From positions 1-64,000 of the forward strand of contig JAUHYP010000008.1 in NCBI GenBank assembly GCA_030426265.1: DNA of 64,000 nucleotides, written 5' to 3'. Each line of letters begins with the position of its first letter. The stretch's first letter is position 1. The translations under genes were made by a program, and so were the position numbers. The DNA is from Gammaproteobacteria bacterium (GTDB taxonomy: Bacteria; Pseudomonadota; Gammaproteobacteria; Xanthomonadales; SZUA-36). Positions 57,839-64,000 of this stretch are shown piece by piece. The notes below the pieces were generated by a model. That model ran no database searches. It saw nothing but the letters and a program-made list of their open reading frames with translations, and was not told the origin of the DNA.

Positions 57839-58378
57839 ATGGAGATCCTGCTCATCATCCTCGCGCTCCTCGCCCTGGCGGGCATCTGGGTCTACAACCG
57901 ACTGGTGCGGCAGCGCAACATCGTGTCCGCCGCCTGGGCCGATATCGACGTGCAATTGCAGAAGCGCCACGAACTGGTGCCCAACCTGGTGGCGACCGTG
58001 CGGGGCTACATGCGGCACGAGGCCTCGGTGCTGGAGCAGACCACCCTGGCCCGCAGCGCGACCCCGGAGGGGGTCGGCGCCCTCGCCGCCCAGGAAACCA
58101 CGCTGTCACGCAGTCTCGGGCGCCTGTTCGCCCTGGCCGAGGACTATCCGGACCTGAAGGCCAGCGAGGGTTTCCAGCAACTCCACAGCTCCCTGGTCAA
58201 GATCGAGGACGATCTTCAATATGCCCGGCGTTATTACAACGGCGCGGTGCGCGACAACAACGACCTGGTGCAGAGCTTCCCGGTCAACCTGGTGGCCGGC
58301 CCGCTGGGATTTCGCGAGGCTGAGTTCTTCGAGATCGAGCTGGCCAGCCAGCGGCAGGCGCCCCGTGTCGCGTTGTGA
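57839..58378 (+). CDS. LemA family protein
   Basis: A 179-residue LemA protein with an N-terminal membrane helix (about 2-17) and a helical body starting VYNRLVRQRNIVSAAWADIDVQLQKRHELVPNLV (split). The ARRYYNGAVRDNN segment near the end is highly conserved. LemA proteins are found next to DUF2207 or TPM-domain membrane proteins, as here; their function is not established. The DUF2207 gene starts ten bases downstream. Confidence 0.93.
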   Translation: MEILLIILALLALAGIWVYNRLVRQRNIVSAAWADIDVQLQKRHELVPNLVATVRGYMRHEASVLEQTTLARSATPEGVGALAAQETTLSRSLGRLFALAEDYPDLKASEGFQQLHSSLVKIEDDLQYARRYYNGAVRDNNDLVQSFPVNLVAGPLGFREAEFFEIELASQRQAPRVAL

Positions 58379-58388
58379 CGCCGGCCGG

Positions 58389-60158
58389 GTGAGCGCGCAC
58401 GGCGCGGGACAGGGGCGAAGCGTCCGCCCGGCGCCGGGCCGTCCCTGGCGTGCGGCACTGGCCGGACTCGCCCTCGCCCTGTTGGCGGCGACCGCCTCCG
58501 CGGACGAACGCATCCTCCATTACCACGCCGATATCAACGTCGGGCGTGACGCCGGGGTCACGGTCACGGAGACCATCCGGGTCCGGTCCGAAGGCCGGGA
58601 GATCCGTCGCGGCATCTACCGGGATTTTCCCACCGATTACAAGGACCGCCACGGCAACCGCGTCCGGGTCGAGTTCCGGGTGCTGGACGTCACGCGCAAT
58701 GGCGCCGGCGAGGCCTGGCACACCGAGGGTCGCGGGAACGGCGTCCGCGTCTACGCCGGATCGGCCAACCGCTTCGTCGATCCCGGGGTGCACGAATACC
58801 GCATCCGCTACCACACCAACCGCCAGCTCGGATTCTTCGAGGATTTCGACGAGCTGTACTGGAACGTGACGGGGCTGGGATGGGCTTTCCCCATCGACCA
58901 GGCCTCGGCCACGGTGCACCTGCCCGAGGCGGTGCCGGAGGACGCGCTGCGCCTGGCCGTCTACACCGGCTCGCGGGGGTCCCGGGCCTCGAACGCCGGG
59001 ATCCAGGTGCGCAACGACGGCAGCGTGGCCTTCCTCACGACCGAGCCCCTCGGCCCCTACCAGGGCCTCACCATCGCCGTGGGCTGGCCCAAGGGCGTGG
59101 TGGTCGCACCCACCGCCACCCAGGAAGCCGGCTGGTTCCTGCGCGACAACGCCGGCGCACTGGTCCTGTTGCTGGCCTTTGCGGGGATGCTGGCCTGGTA
59201 TTTCTGGGCCTGGCACCGCAAGGGACGCGACCCGGCCAAGGGCGTGATCATTCCCCGTTACGAGCCGCCGAAGGGGCTGTCACCCGCCGCCTGCCGCTTC
59301 GTGAAGTCCATGGGTTTCGGGCGCCAGGCCTTCACCGCGGCCGTGGTCAGCCTCGGGGTCAAGGGCCACCTGGACATCGACGAGGACGACGGTGAGTTCA
59401 CCCTGCGCGCCAACCGGGACACGAAGCGCAAGCGGCAAGCGACCAGCCCCGGCGAACAGGCCGTTCTGGACGCACTGCTCCCGGACCTCGGGCGCGGCAG
59501 CATCAAGCTCGAGCAATCCAACCATGCCCGCTTCCAGGCGGCGCGCCAGGGCATCTCGCGCGCCCTCAAGGGCGAGTACCAGGGCCGCCTGTTCAACCTC
59601 AACGTCATGTACGCCCTGCCGCCCATCATCGTTTTCGTGCTGGCCACGGCCCTGGCGGCAATCCTGGGCCAGAAGAATCCGCTGATCTGGGCGGCCTGGG
59701 GGATTCTCGGCGTGGGGCTGCACGTGCTGTTCATCTTCCTGCTGCGCGCGCCCACGCCGGGCGGGCGCAAGGTCATGGACGAGATCGAGGGCTTCGCCCT
59801 GTATCTCGGCACCGCCGAGCAGGACCGGCTGGACCGCATGCAGGGACCGAAACTCACCCCCGAAGTGTTCGAGGCCTTCCTGCCTTACGCCTTCGCCCTG
59901 GGCGTGGAAAACCGCTGGGTGGATCGCTTCCAGCAGGCCTTTCCCGAGCACGATCCTGACCGAGGCGGCTACCGGCCGGCCTGGTATCACGGGAACCTGC
60001 ATGGCGCGCATGCCCTGGGCCACATCGGCTCCGGGCTGAGTTCGGGCCTGTCCAGCGCGATCTCCTCGGCCTCCTCCCCCCCCGGCTCGTCCTCGGGTTC
60101 GGGCGGCGGCGGTTTTTCAGGCGGTGGCGGTGGCGGCGGAGGTGGCGGCGGCTGGTAG
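58389..60158 (+). CDS. DUF2207 membrane protein
   Basis: A 589-residue protein with a signal peptide (hydrophobic around residues 20-36, ASA cleavage) and a periplasmic DUF2207 domain (RILHYHADINVGRDAGVTVTETIRV split; GIYRDFP, VHEYRIRYHTNRQLGFF). A membrane helix lies near 262-275, then a cytosolic stretch and two more helices (about 416-450). The tail is Ser/Gly-rich (GGGGFSGGGGGGGGGGGW), typical of the family. GTG 58389 has no strong ribosome site and the start is not certain. It probably works with LemA. Confidence 0.87.
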   Translation: MSAHGAGQGRSVRPAPGRPWRAALAGLALALLAATASADERILHYHADINVGRDAGVTVTETIRVRSEGREIRRGIYRDFPTDYKDRHGNRVRVEFRVLDVTRNGAGEAWHTEGRGNGVRVYAGSANRFVDPGVHEYRIRYHTNRQLGFFEDFDELYWNVTGLGWAFPIDQASATVHLPEAVPEDALRLAVYTGSRGSRASNAGIQVRNDGSVAFLTTEPLGPYQGLTIAVGWPKGVVVAPTATQEAGWFLRDNAGALVLLLAFAGMLAWYFWAWHRKGRDPAKGVIIPRYEPPKGLSPAACRFVKSMGFGRQAFTAAVVSLGVKGHLDIDEDDGEFTLRANRDTKRKRQATSPGEQAVLDALLPDLGRGSIKLEQSNHARFQAARQGISRALKGEYQGRLFNLNVMYALPPIIVFVLATALAAILGQKNPLIWAAWGILGVGLHVLFIFLLRAPTPGGRKVMDEIEGFALYLGTAEQDRLDRMQGPKLTPEVFEAFLPYAFALGVENRWVDRFQQAFPEHDPDRGGYRPAWYHGNLHGAHALGHIGSGLSSGLSSAISSASSPPGSSSGSGGGGFSGGGGGGGGGGGW

Positions 60159-60218
60159 GCCGCGCCGGGAAACACCCGCCAAAGACTGGCCCGTCGCGGG
60201 CGCTGATCGACATTTCTC

Positions 60219-60247
60219 TTGCCCCGGAAGCATTCACTGTATATATT
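60219..60247 (+). promoter_or_regulatory. lexA promoter
   Basis: -35 TTGCCC (60219-60224) and -10 TATATT (60242-60247) are 17 bases apart, with the LexA box overlapping the -10. Confidence 0.65.
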
Positions 60248-60254
60248 TACAGTG
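60235..60254. promoter_or_regulatory. LexA (SOS) box
   Basis: CACTGTATATATTTACAGTG fits the gammaproteobacterial LexA consensus CTGT-N8-ACAG (core 60237-60252), with the dyad extending two bases on each side. It lies 20 bases before lexA and covers the -10, so LexA should repress its own operon. The sequence is AT-rich between the arms, as in E. coli boxes. Confidence 0.92.
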
Positions 60255-60273
60255 AACCTGATGGAGGCCGCGC

Positions 60274-60909
60274 ATGAGCAAGACCCTGACCCCCCGCCAG
60301 AGAGAGATTCTCAAGTTTATCTCTCAACACATTGATCAACATGGGTTTCCACCGACGAGGGCGGAGCTGTCAAAGCACTTCGGCTTCCGCTCACCGAACG
60401 CGGCGGAAAGCCACCTTCGGGCGCTGGACGGCAAGGGCGTGATCCAGCTGGAACGGGGCCGTTCGCGGGGCATCAGCCTCACGCCCCTGGCCGGCGCCCA
60501 CCTGCCCGAACCCCCGCGCATGGAACTGCCCCTGGTCGGCCGGGTGGCGGCGGGCAGCCCGGTGCTGGCCCAGGAGAACGTCGAGGACGCGCTGCGCGTG
60601 GACCCGGCCCTGTTCCGGCCCCGGCCGCATTACCTGTTGCGGGTGGAAGGCATGAGCATGCGCGACGCCGGCATTCTCGACGGCGACCTGCTGGCCGTGC
60701 ACCGTACGCCCGAGGCGCGCGACGGACAGATCGTGGTTGCGCGCATCGAGGACGAGGTCACCGTGAAGCGCTTCCGCCGCGACGGCCACCGCGTGCAGTT
60801 GCTGGCGGAAAACCCGGACTTCGCCCCCATCGAGGTCGACCTGCGCCACCAGGCCCTGGCCATCGAGGGCCTGGGCGTGGGGGTCATCCGCCACCGCCTG
60901 GACGCCTGA
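60274..60909 (+). CDS. lexA: SOS repressor LexA
   Basis: A 211-residue repressor with an N-terminal winged helix (about 1-70: [33 protein letters not shown]) and a C-terminal S24 latent protease. The self-cleavage site is Ala93-Gly94 (VAAGSP), the nucleophile Ser128 (GMSMRDAG) and the general-base lysine Lys165 (VTVKRF). Activated RecA triggers cleavage. It heads an operon with imuA and imuB. Length and residues are complete, so it should be functional. Confidence 0.97.
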   Translation: MSKTLTPRQREILKFISQHIDQHGFPPTRAELSKHFGFRSPNAAESHLRALDGKGVIQLERGRSRGISLTPLAGAHLPEPPRMELPLVGRVAAGSPVLAQENVEDALRVDPALFRPRPHYLLRVEGMSMRDAGILDGDLLAVHRTPEARDGQIVVARIEDEVTVKRFRRDGHRVQLLAENPDFAPIEVDLRHQALAIEGLGVGVIRHRLDA

Positions 60910-60919
60910 AGACCATGTC

Positions 60920-60938
60920 TCCCCGGACTGCCCGGGGA
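60920..60938 (+). promoter_or_regulatory. Hairpin between lexA and imuA
   Basis: TCCCCGG (60920-60926) pairs with CCGGGGA (60932-60938) around ACTGC, 10 bases after the lexA stop. Only TT follows, so it is at most a weak terminator; it may protect the lexA mRNA end or reduce imuAB expression. Confidence 0.4.
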
Positions 60939-61009
60939 TTCCCCGGCCCCGCACTCCCGACCGGTGGCCGCCCCCGAACCGGACACCACGAGCCCGCCCG
61001 AACCGTTTC

Positions 61010-61750
61010 ATGCCGACTTCCCTGCCCGACGCTCTCCACCATCCGCTCCTGTGGCAGGGAAGCCGGCGTCCTTTTCGGTGGCCGGCCTTGCCCACGGGGC
61101 ACGCGCGCCTGGACCGCGCCCTGCCCGGCGGCGGCTGGCCCCTGGGCGCCCTCAGCGAACTGCTCGTGGCCCGGGACGGGGTGGGCGAATTGAGCCTGCT
61201 GCTGCCCGCCCTCGCACGGGTGGCGGGAGAAGGCGGCTGGGCCGTGTTCGTGGACCCGCCCTGGACCCCTTACCCGCCCGCCATCCACGGCCAGGGCATG
61301 GATCTTTCGCGCCTGCTGGTGGTGCGCACCCGGGATGCCAAAGAGTCCCTCTGGGCCTGTGAGCAGGCCCTGCGGGGCGTCCGCGGCGGCGTGGTGCTGA
61401 GCTGGCTGCGCGGCCAGCGCCACCAGGCGGATTTCACCCACCTGCGCCGGCTGCAGCTGGCCGCGCGCAGCGGGCGCAAGGGCGCTTTCCTGTTCCGTGC
61501 CGCCGGGGTCGCCGGCCAGGCCACCCCGGCAGCCCTGCGCCTGCACCTGGACGCGGACGAGCGCGCCCTGCGGCTCACCGTGCTCAAGGCCCGGGGGGCG
61601 CGCCCGGGCCTGGAACTGCGCCTGCCCCGGCAACACGGCGAAGTGGCCGCCGGCCCCGAAACCCGCCTGCCGGAACACGGCGGCGCCCGGCCCGGCGCCG
61701 GCCATCCCGGAGACGAAGCCCGCTCCCTGCCACGGACGGGCCACGCATGA
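61010..61750 (+). CDS. imuA: ImuA-like protein (SulA/RecA-like, translesion synthesis)
   Basis: A 246-residue protein of the ImuA/SulA-like group. It shows TGHARLDRALPGGGWPLGALSELL (split), a RecA-like GG entry, and WAVFVDPPWTPYPPA; there is no clear Walker A, as in other ImuA proteins. ImuA works with ImuB and often DnaE2 in damage-induced mutagenesis. No LexA box is seen in the 100 bases before it, so it is probably read from the lexA promoter. It overlaps imuB by four bases. The start is the first ATG; its ribosome site is weak. Confidence 0.82.
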   Translation: MPTSLPDALHHPLLWQGSRRPFRWPALPTGHARLDRALPGGGWPLGALSELLVARDGVGELSLLLPALARVAGEGGWAVFVDPPWTPYPPAIHGQGMDLSRLLVVRTRDAKESLWACEQALRGVRGGVVLSWLRGQRHQADFTHLRRLQLAARSGRKGAFLFRAAGVAGQATPAALRLHLDADERALRLTVLKARGARPGLELRLPRQHGEVAAGPETRLPEHGGARPGAGHPGDEARSLPRTGHA

Positions 61751-63168
61751 ACGAGACCTGGCTGGCCATCGAACTGCCCCACCTGGCCCTGGACCTGCTG
61801 ACCCGCGGACAGCCCCCGGGCCGGGACCTGCCCCTGGCGGTGAGTGACGGGGGCACCCAGCGCCCGCTCATCCACGACGCCAACCCGGCGGCGCGGCGAC
61901 TGGGCGTGCGGCCCGGCATGGCGGTGAGCGCGGCCCGCGGCCTGGCCGGCGCGCTGCAGGCGCCGGAACGCGATCCCGCGGCGGAGGCCCGCGCCCTGGA
62001 GCGCCTGGCCGCCTGGAGCCACCAGTACAGCTCCCTGGTGAGCCTGCACACCGCGCAGAACACGCTGTTGCTGGAGAGCGGCGGCAGTGAACGCCTGCTG
62101 GGCGAATCCGGCGCCCTGGCCCGGCGCCTGGCGACGGAACTGCTCGAACTGGGTTACCACGCCCGTACGGGCACGGGGCCGACCCCGGAAGCCGCGCGGC
62201 TGGCGGCGCGGCGTGGCCTGGAACTGCCCACGCGCCAGGCCCTGGAGTCGGCCCTCAGGGATCTGCCCCTGGAGGCCCTGCTGCTCGCGGAGGACCAGCG
62301 CGAAGCCCTGGAGCGCATGGGCTTCCGCCGGGTGCGCGAAGTGCTCCGCCTGCCGCGCAAGGCCCTGGCGCGGCGCCTGGGGACAGACCTGGTGAGCTAC
62401 CTCGACCGGCTTACCGGCGCACGCCCCGACCCGCAGCGCCGCTGGCGCCTGCCCGAGTCCTGGGCCGGCGGCCTGGACCTGCCGGCGGAAGTGGCCTCGG
62501 CCCAGGGGCTGGTGTTTCCGCTGCGCCGGCTGTTGGGCGAACTCTGCGGCGCGCTGCGTGCCTGCGACCGCGGCGTGCAGGCCCTGGCCTTCCGCTTCGT
62601 GCTGCGCGAAGGGGAAACGCGGCTCGACCTGGGCCTGCAGCAACCGAGCCGGGACGAGGCCCATCTGCTGCAGTTGCTCAAGGAACGCCTGGAGCGCTTT
62701 CGCCTGCCCTCACCGGCGCGGCGCCTGGAACTGGAAGCCGGGACCTTCCTGGCCTTCGATGCCGCCCCCGCGGGCCTGTTTCCGGACCCGGGCGACCCGG
62801 CGAGCAACCCCGTGGCGCCGCTGCTCGAGCGCCTGCGCGCGCGCCTGGGCGATGAGGCGGTGACCGGCCTGCGCGGCGTGGAGGACCACCGCCCCGAGTA
62901 CAGCTGGGCGCGCCGCGGCCTGGACGAGCCGGCGCGCTGCCAGCCCCTGCCCCACCGCCCCGTGTGGCTGTTCCCCCAGCCGAAACGCTGCCGCATCGAG
63001 GACTACCGGGTGCTGGCGGGGCCGGAGCGCATCGAGAGCGGCTGGTGGGACGGCCACGACTGCCGTCGCGACTACTTCGTGGTGCGCGACCGCGACGGCG
63101 CCACCCTCTGGGCCTACCACGAACACAAACCCCGCCCCGGCTGGTACCTCCAGGGCCTGTTCGGCTAG
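61747..63168 (+). CDS. imuB: ImuB-like Y-family polymerase homologue
   Basis: A 473-residue protein with the Y-family fold but without the catalytic carboxylates: where DinB has DMD and SLDE, this has AIELPHLAL and [13 protein letters not shown], so it is expected to be catalytically inactive. It has the palm/finger part, an HhH-like region ([16 protein letters not shown]), a little finger, and the conserved C-terminal end [19 protein letters not shown] (split). ImuB proteins are adaptors that bring partners to the beta clamp. Its stop overlaps that of gpmA on the other strand (CTAG). No dnaE2 follows in this window. Confidence 0.88.
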   Translation: MNETWLAIELPHLALDLLTRGQPPGRDLPLAVSDGGTQRPLIHDANPAARRLGVRPGMAVSAARGLAGALQAPERDPAAEARALERLAAWSHQYSSLVSLHTAQNTLLLESGGSERLLGESGALARRLATELLELGYHARTGTGPTPEAARLAARRGLELPTRQALESALRDLPLEALLLAEDQREALERMGFRRVREVLRLPRKALARRLGTDLVSYLDRLTGARPDPQRRWRLPESWAGGLDLPAEVASAQGLVFPLRRLLGELCGALRACDRGVQALAFRFVLREGETRLDLGLQQPSRDEAHLLQLLKERLERFRLPSPARRLELEAGTFLAFDAAPAGLFPDPGDPASNPVAPLLERLRARLGDEAVTGLRGVEDHRPEYSWARRGLDEPARCQPLPHRPVWLFPQPKRCRIEDYRVLAGPERIESGWWDGHDCRRDYFVVRDRDGATLWAYHEHKPRPGWYLQGLFG

Positions 63169-63914
63169 TGCGCCTTGCCCTGGTTGGCGACGGCTTCGGC
63201 GGCCTTGCGGGCGGCGTCGGGATCGCCGAGGTAGCGGTAGGAGACCACCTGCAGTTCGTCGTCGAGTTCGAACAGCAAGGGAATGCCGGTGGGGATGTTG
63301 AGCTCCAGGATGTCCTTTTCGGAAACGTCGTTCAGGTACTTGTACAGGGCCCGGAGCGAGTTGCCGTGGGCTGCGACCAGCACGGTCTTGCCGGCCTTGA
63401 GGTCCGGGGCGATGGCGTCGTGCCAGTACGGCAGGACACGCGCCAGGGTCGTGGCCAGTGATTCACTGGCGGGCAGCACCTGGCGGTCGAGGCCGGCATA
63501 GCGTGGATCGTTGGCCGGGTGGCCGGGGTCGTCCAGGTCCATCGGGGGCGGTGGGATGTCGTAGGAGCGACGCCAGATCTTGACCTGCTCCTCGCCGTGC
63601 TTGGCCGCTGTCTCGGCCTTGTCCAGACCCTGCAGGGCGCCGTAGTGGCGCTCGTTGAGCCGCCAGCTCTTGCGCACCGGCAGCCAGTCCTGGTCCAGCG
63701 CGGCCAGCGCGAGGTTGAGGGTGCGGATGGCGCGCTTGAGGGTGGAGGTATAGGCGATGTCGAAGCGCAGGCCTTCCTCGCGCATCAGGTCGCCACCTGC
63801 CGCCGCTTCGGTACGGCCCTGCTCGGTCAGGTCGACGTCGACCCAGCCGGTGAATCGATTCTCGAGGTTCCACTGGCTCTGGCCATGGCGCAACAGGACA
63901 AGCTTGCAAGTCAC
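63165..63914 (-). CDS. gpmA: 2,3-bisphosphoglycerate-dependent phosphoglycerate mutase
   Basis: A 249-residue dPGM that interconverts 3- and 2-phosphoglycerate in glycolysis and gluconeogenesis. The phosphorylated histidine lies in [10 protein letters not shown] and the second in [33 protein letters not shown] and [10 protein letters not shown] are typical. GTG 63914 is chosen because GGAGA precedes it; the ATG at 63947 would add 11 residues not seen in the family. Its stop codon overlaps that of imuB. Confidence 0.95.
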   Translation of the reverse strand: MTCKLVLLRHGQSQWNLENRFTGWVDVDLTEQGRTEAAAGGDLMREEGLRFDIAYTSTLKRAIRTLNLALAALDQDWLPVRKSWRLNERHYGALQGLDKAETAAKHGEEQVKIWRRSYDIPPPPMDLDDPGHPANDPRYAGLDRQVLPASESLATTLARVLPYWHDAIAPDLKAGKTVLVAAHGNSLRALYKYLNDVSEKDILELNIPTGIPLLFELDDELQVVSYRYLGDPDAARKAAEAVANQGKAH

Positions 63915-63950
63915 GATGAAGTCTCCGGTCGGTGCGTATGCGAACAACCG

Positions 63951-63956
63951 ATTCTA
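63951..63956 (-). promoter_or_regulatory. Possible gpmA -10 box
   Basis: On the minus strand TAGAAT (63956-63951) lies 37 bases before the gpmA start. The -35 position is poor. The remaining bases to the window end show nothing else. Confidence 0.35.
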
Positions 63957-64000
63957 CTGTCTTTGCGACGGGCCAGTGATTGCCGTAACGTGACAGCTGT

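Noticed and set aside
60910-61009. A second LexA box before imuA
   Set aside because: No CTGT-N8-ACAG-like sequence is present; only a GC hairpin is seen.

Overview
The window reads as chromosomal DNA of a GC-rich gammaproteobacterium. The evidence is gene order: mnmA-hflD, yceD-rpmF-plsX-fabH-fabD-fabG-acpP-fabF-(pabB)-pabC-mltG-tmk-holB-pilZ, rlmN-pilW-rodZ-hisS-yfgM-bamB-der, and lexA-imuA-imuB. All are typical of Gammaproteobacteria. pabB inside the fab cluster, together with lexA-imuA-imuB, makes a Xanthomonadales/Chromatiales-like lineage plausible, but I cannot name a genus. Almost all of the DNA is coding. Many genes overlap by ATGA or TGATG, so long translationally coupled operons are the rule. 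I see no rRNA, tRNA, CRISPR array, insertion sequence or prophage.

Layout. 1-4.3 kb: the end of mnmA, then hflD and aconitase acnA, closed by a clear terminator. 4.3-14 kb: a mixed, partly accessory stretch on the minus strand with an anchored polysaccharide deacetylase, the giant helicase Lhr, a secreted thioredoxin-fold protein, a secreted alpha/beta hydrolase, and an SDR/NTF2-like pair divergent from a LysR regulator. 14-21 kb: a GCS2-CBS fusion protein with a coupled lipoprotein, fadD, dinB with a small membrane protein, and a class V aminotransferase. 21-33 kb: the fatty-acid/phospholipid synthesis supercluster with folate (pabB, pabC), cell-wall (mltG), dTMP kinase, clamp-loader and type IV pilus genes. 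33-39 kb: maf, fadJ-fadI, folD, and a glutathione peroxidase/GNAT pair. 39-48 kb: a beta-barrel protein and the der-bamB-yfgM-hisS-rodZ-pilW-rlmN run, then ndk. 48-57 kb: fadE, a patatin, and a MoxR-DUF58-TgpA-Slp operon. 57-64 kb: DUF2461, LemA-DUF2207, the SOS operon lexA-imuA-imuB, and gpmA.

How the genes work together. The window carries both fatty-acid synthesis (plsX, fabH, fabD, fabG, acpP, fabF) and nearly the whole beta-oxidation route (fadD, fadE, fadJ, fadI), feeding acetyl-CoA toward the TCA cycle where AcnA acts. Two Y-family polymerase relatives (DinB and ImuB) and LexA form a DNA-damage module with a textbook LexA box on the lexA promoter. Envelope functions recur: BamB, YfgM, RodZ, MltG, pilus proteins and lipoproteins.

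Most of the window is conserved core genome. The points most worth a second look are the GCS2-CBS fusion, the PabB homologue with an alanine where E. coli PabB has its active-site lysine, the stacked palindromes at the LysR promoter, a terminator-like hairpin in the ndk leader, an orphan plus-strand terminator that may end a small RNA, and a lexA-imuA-imuB operon without an adjacent dnaE2. I found no convincing undescribed multi-gene system.
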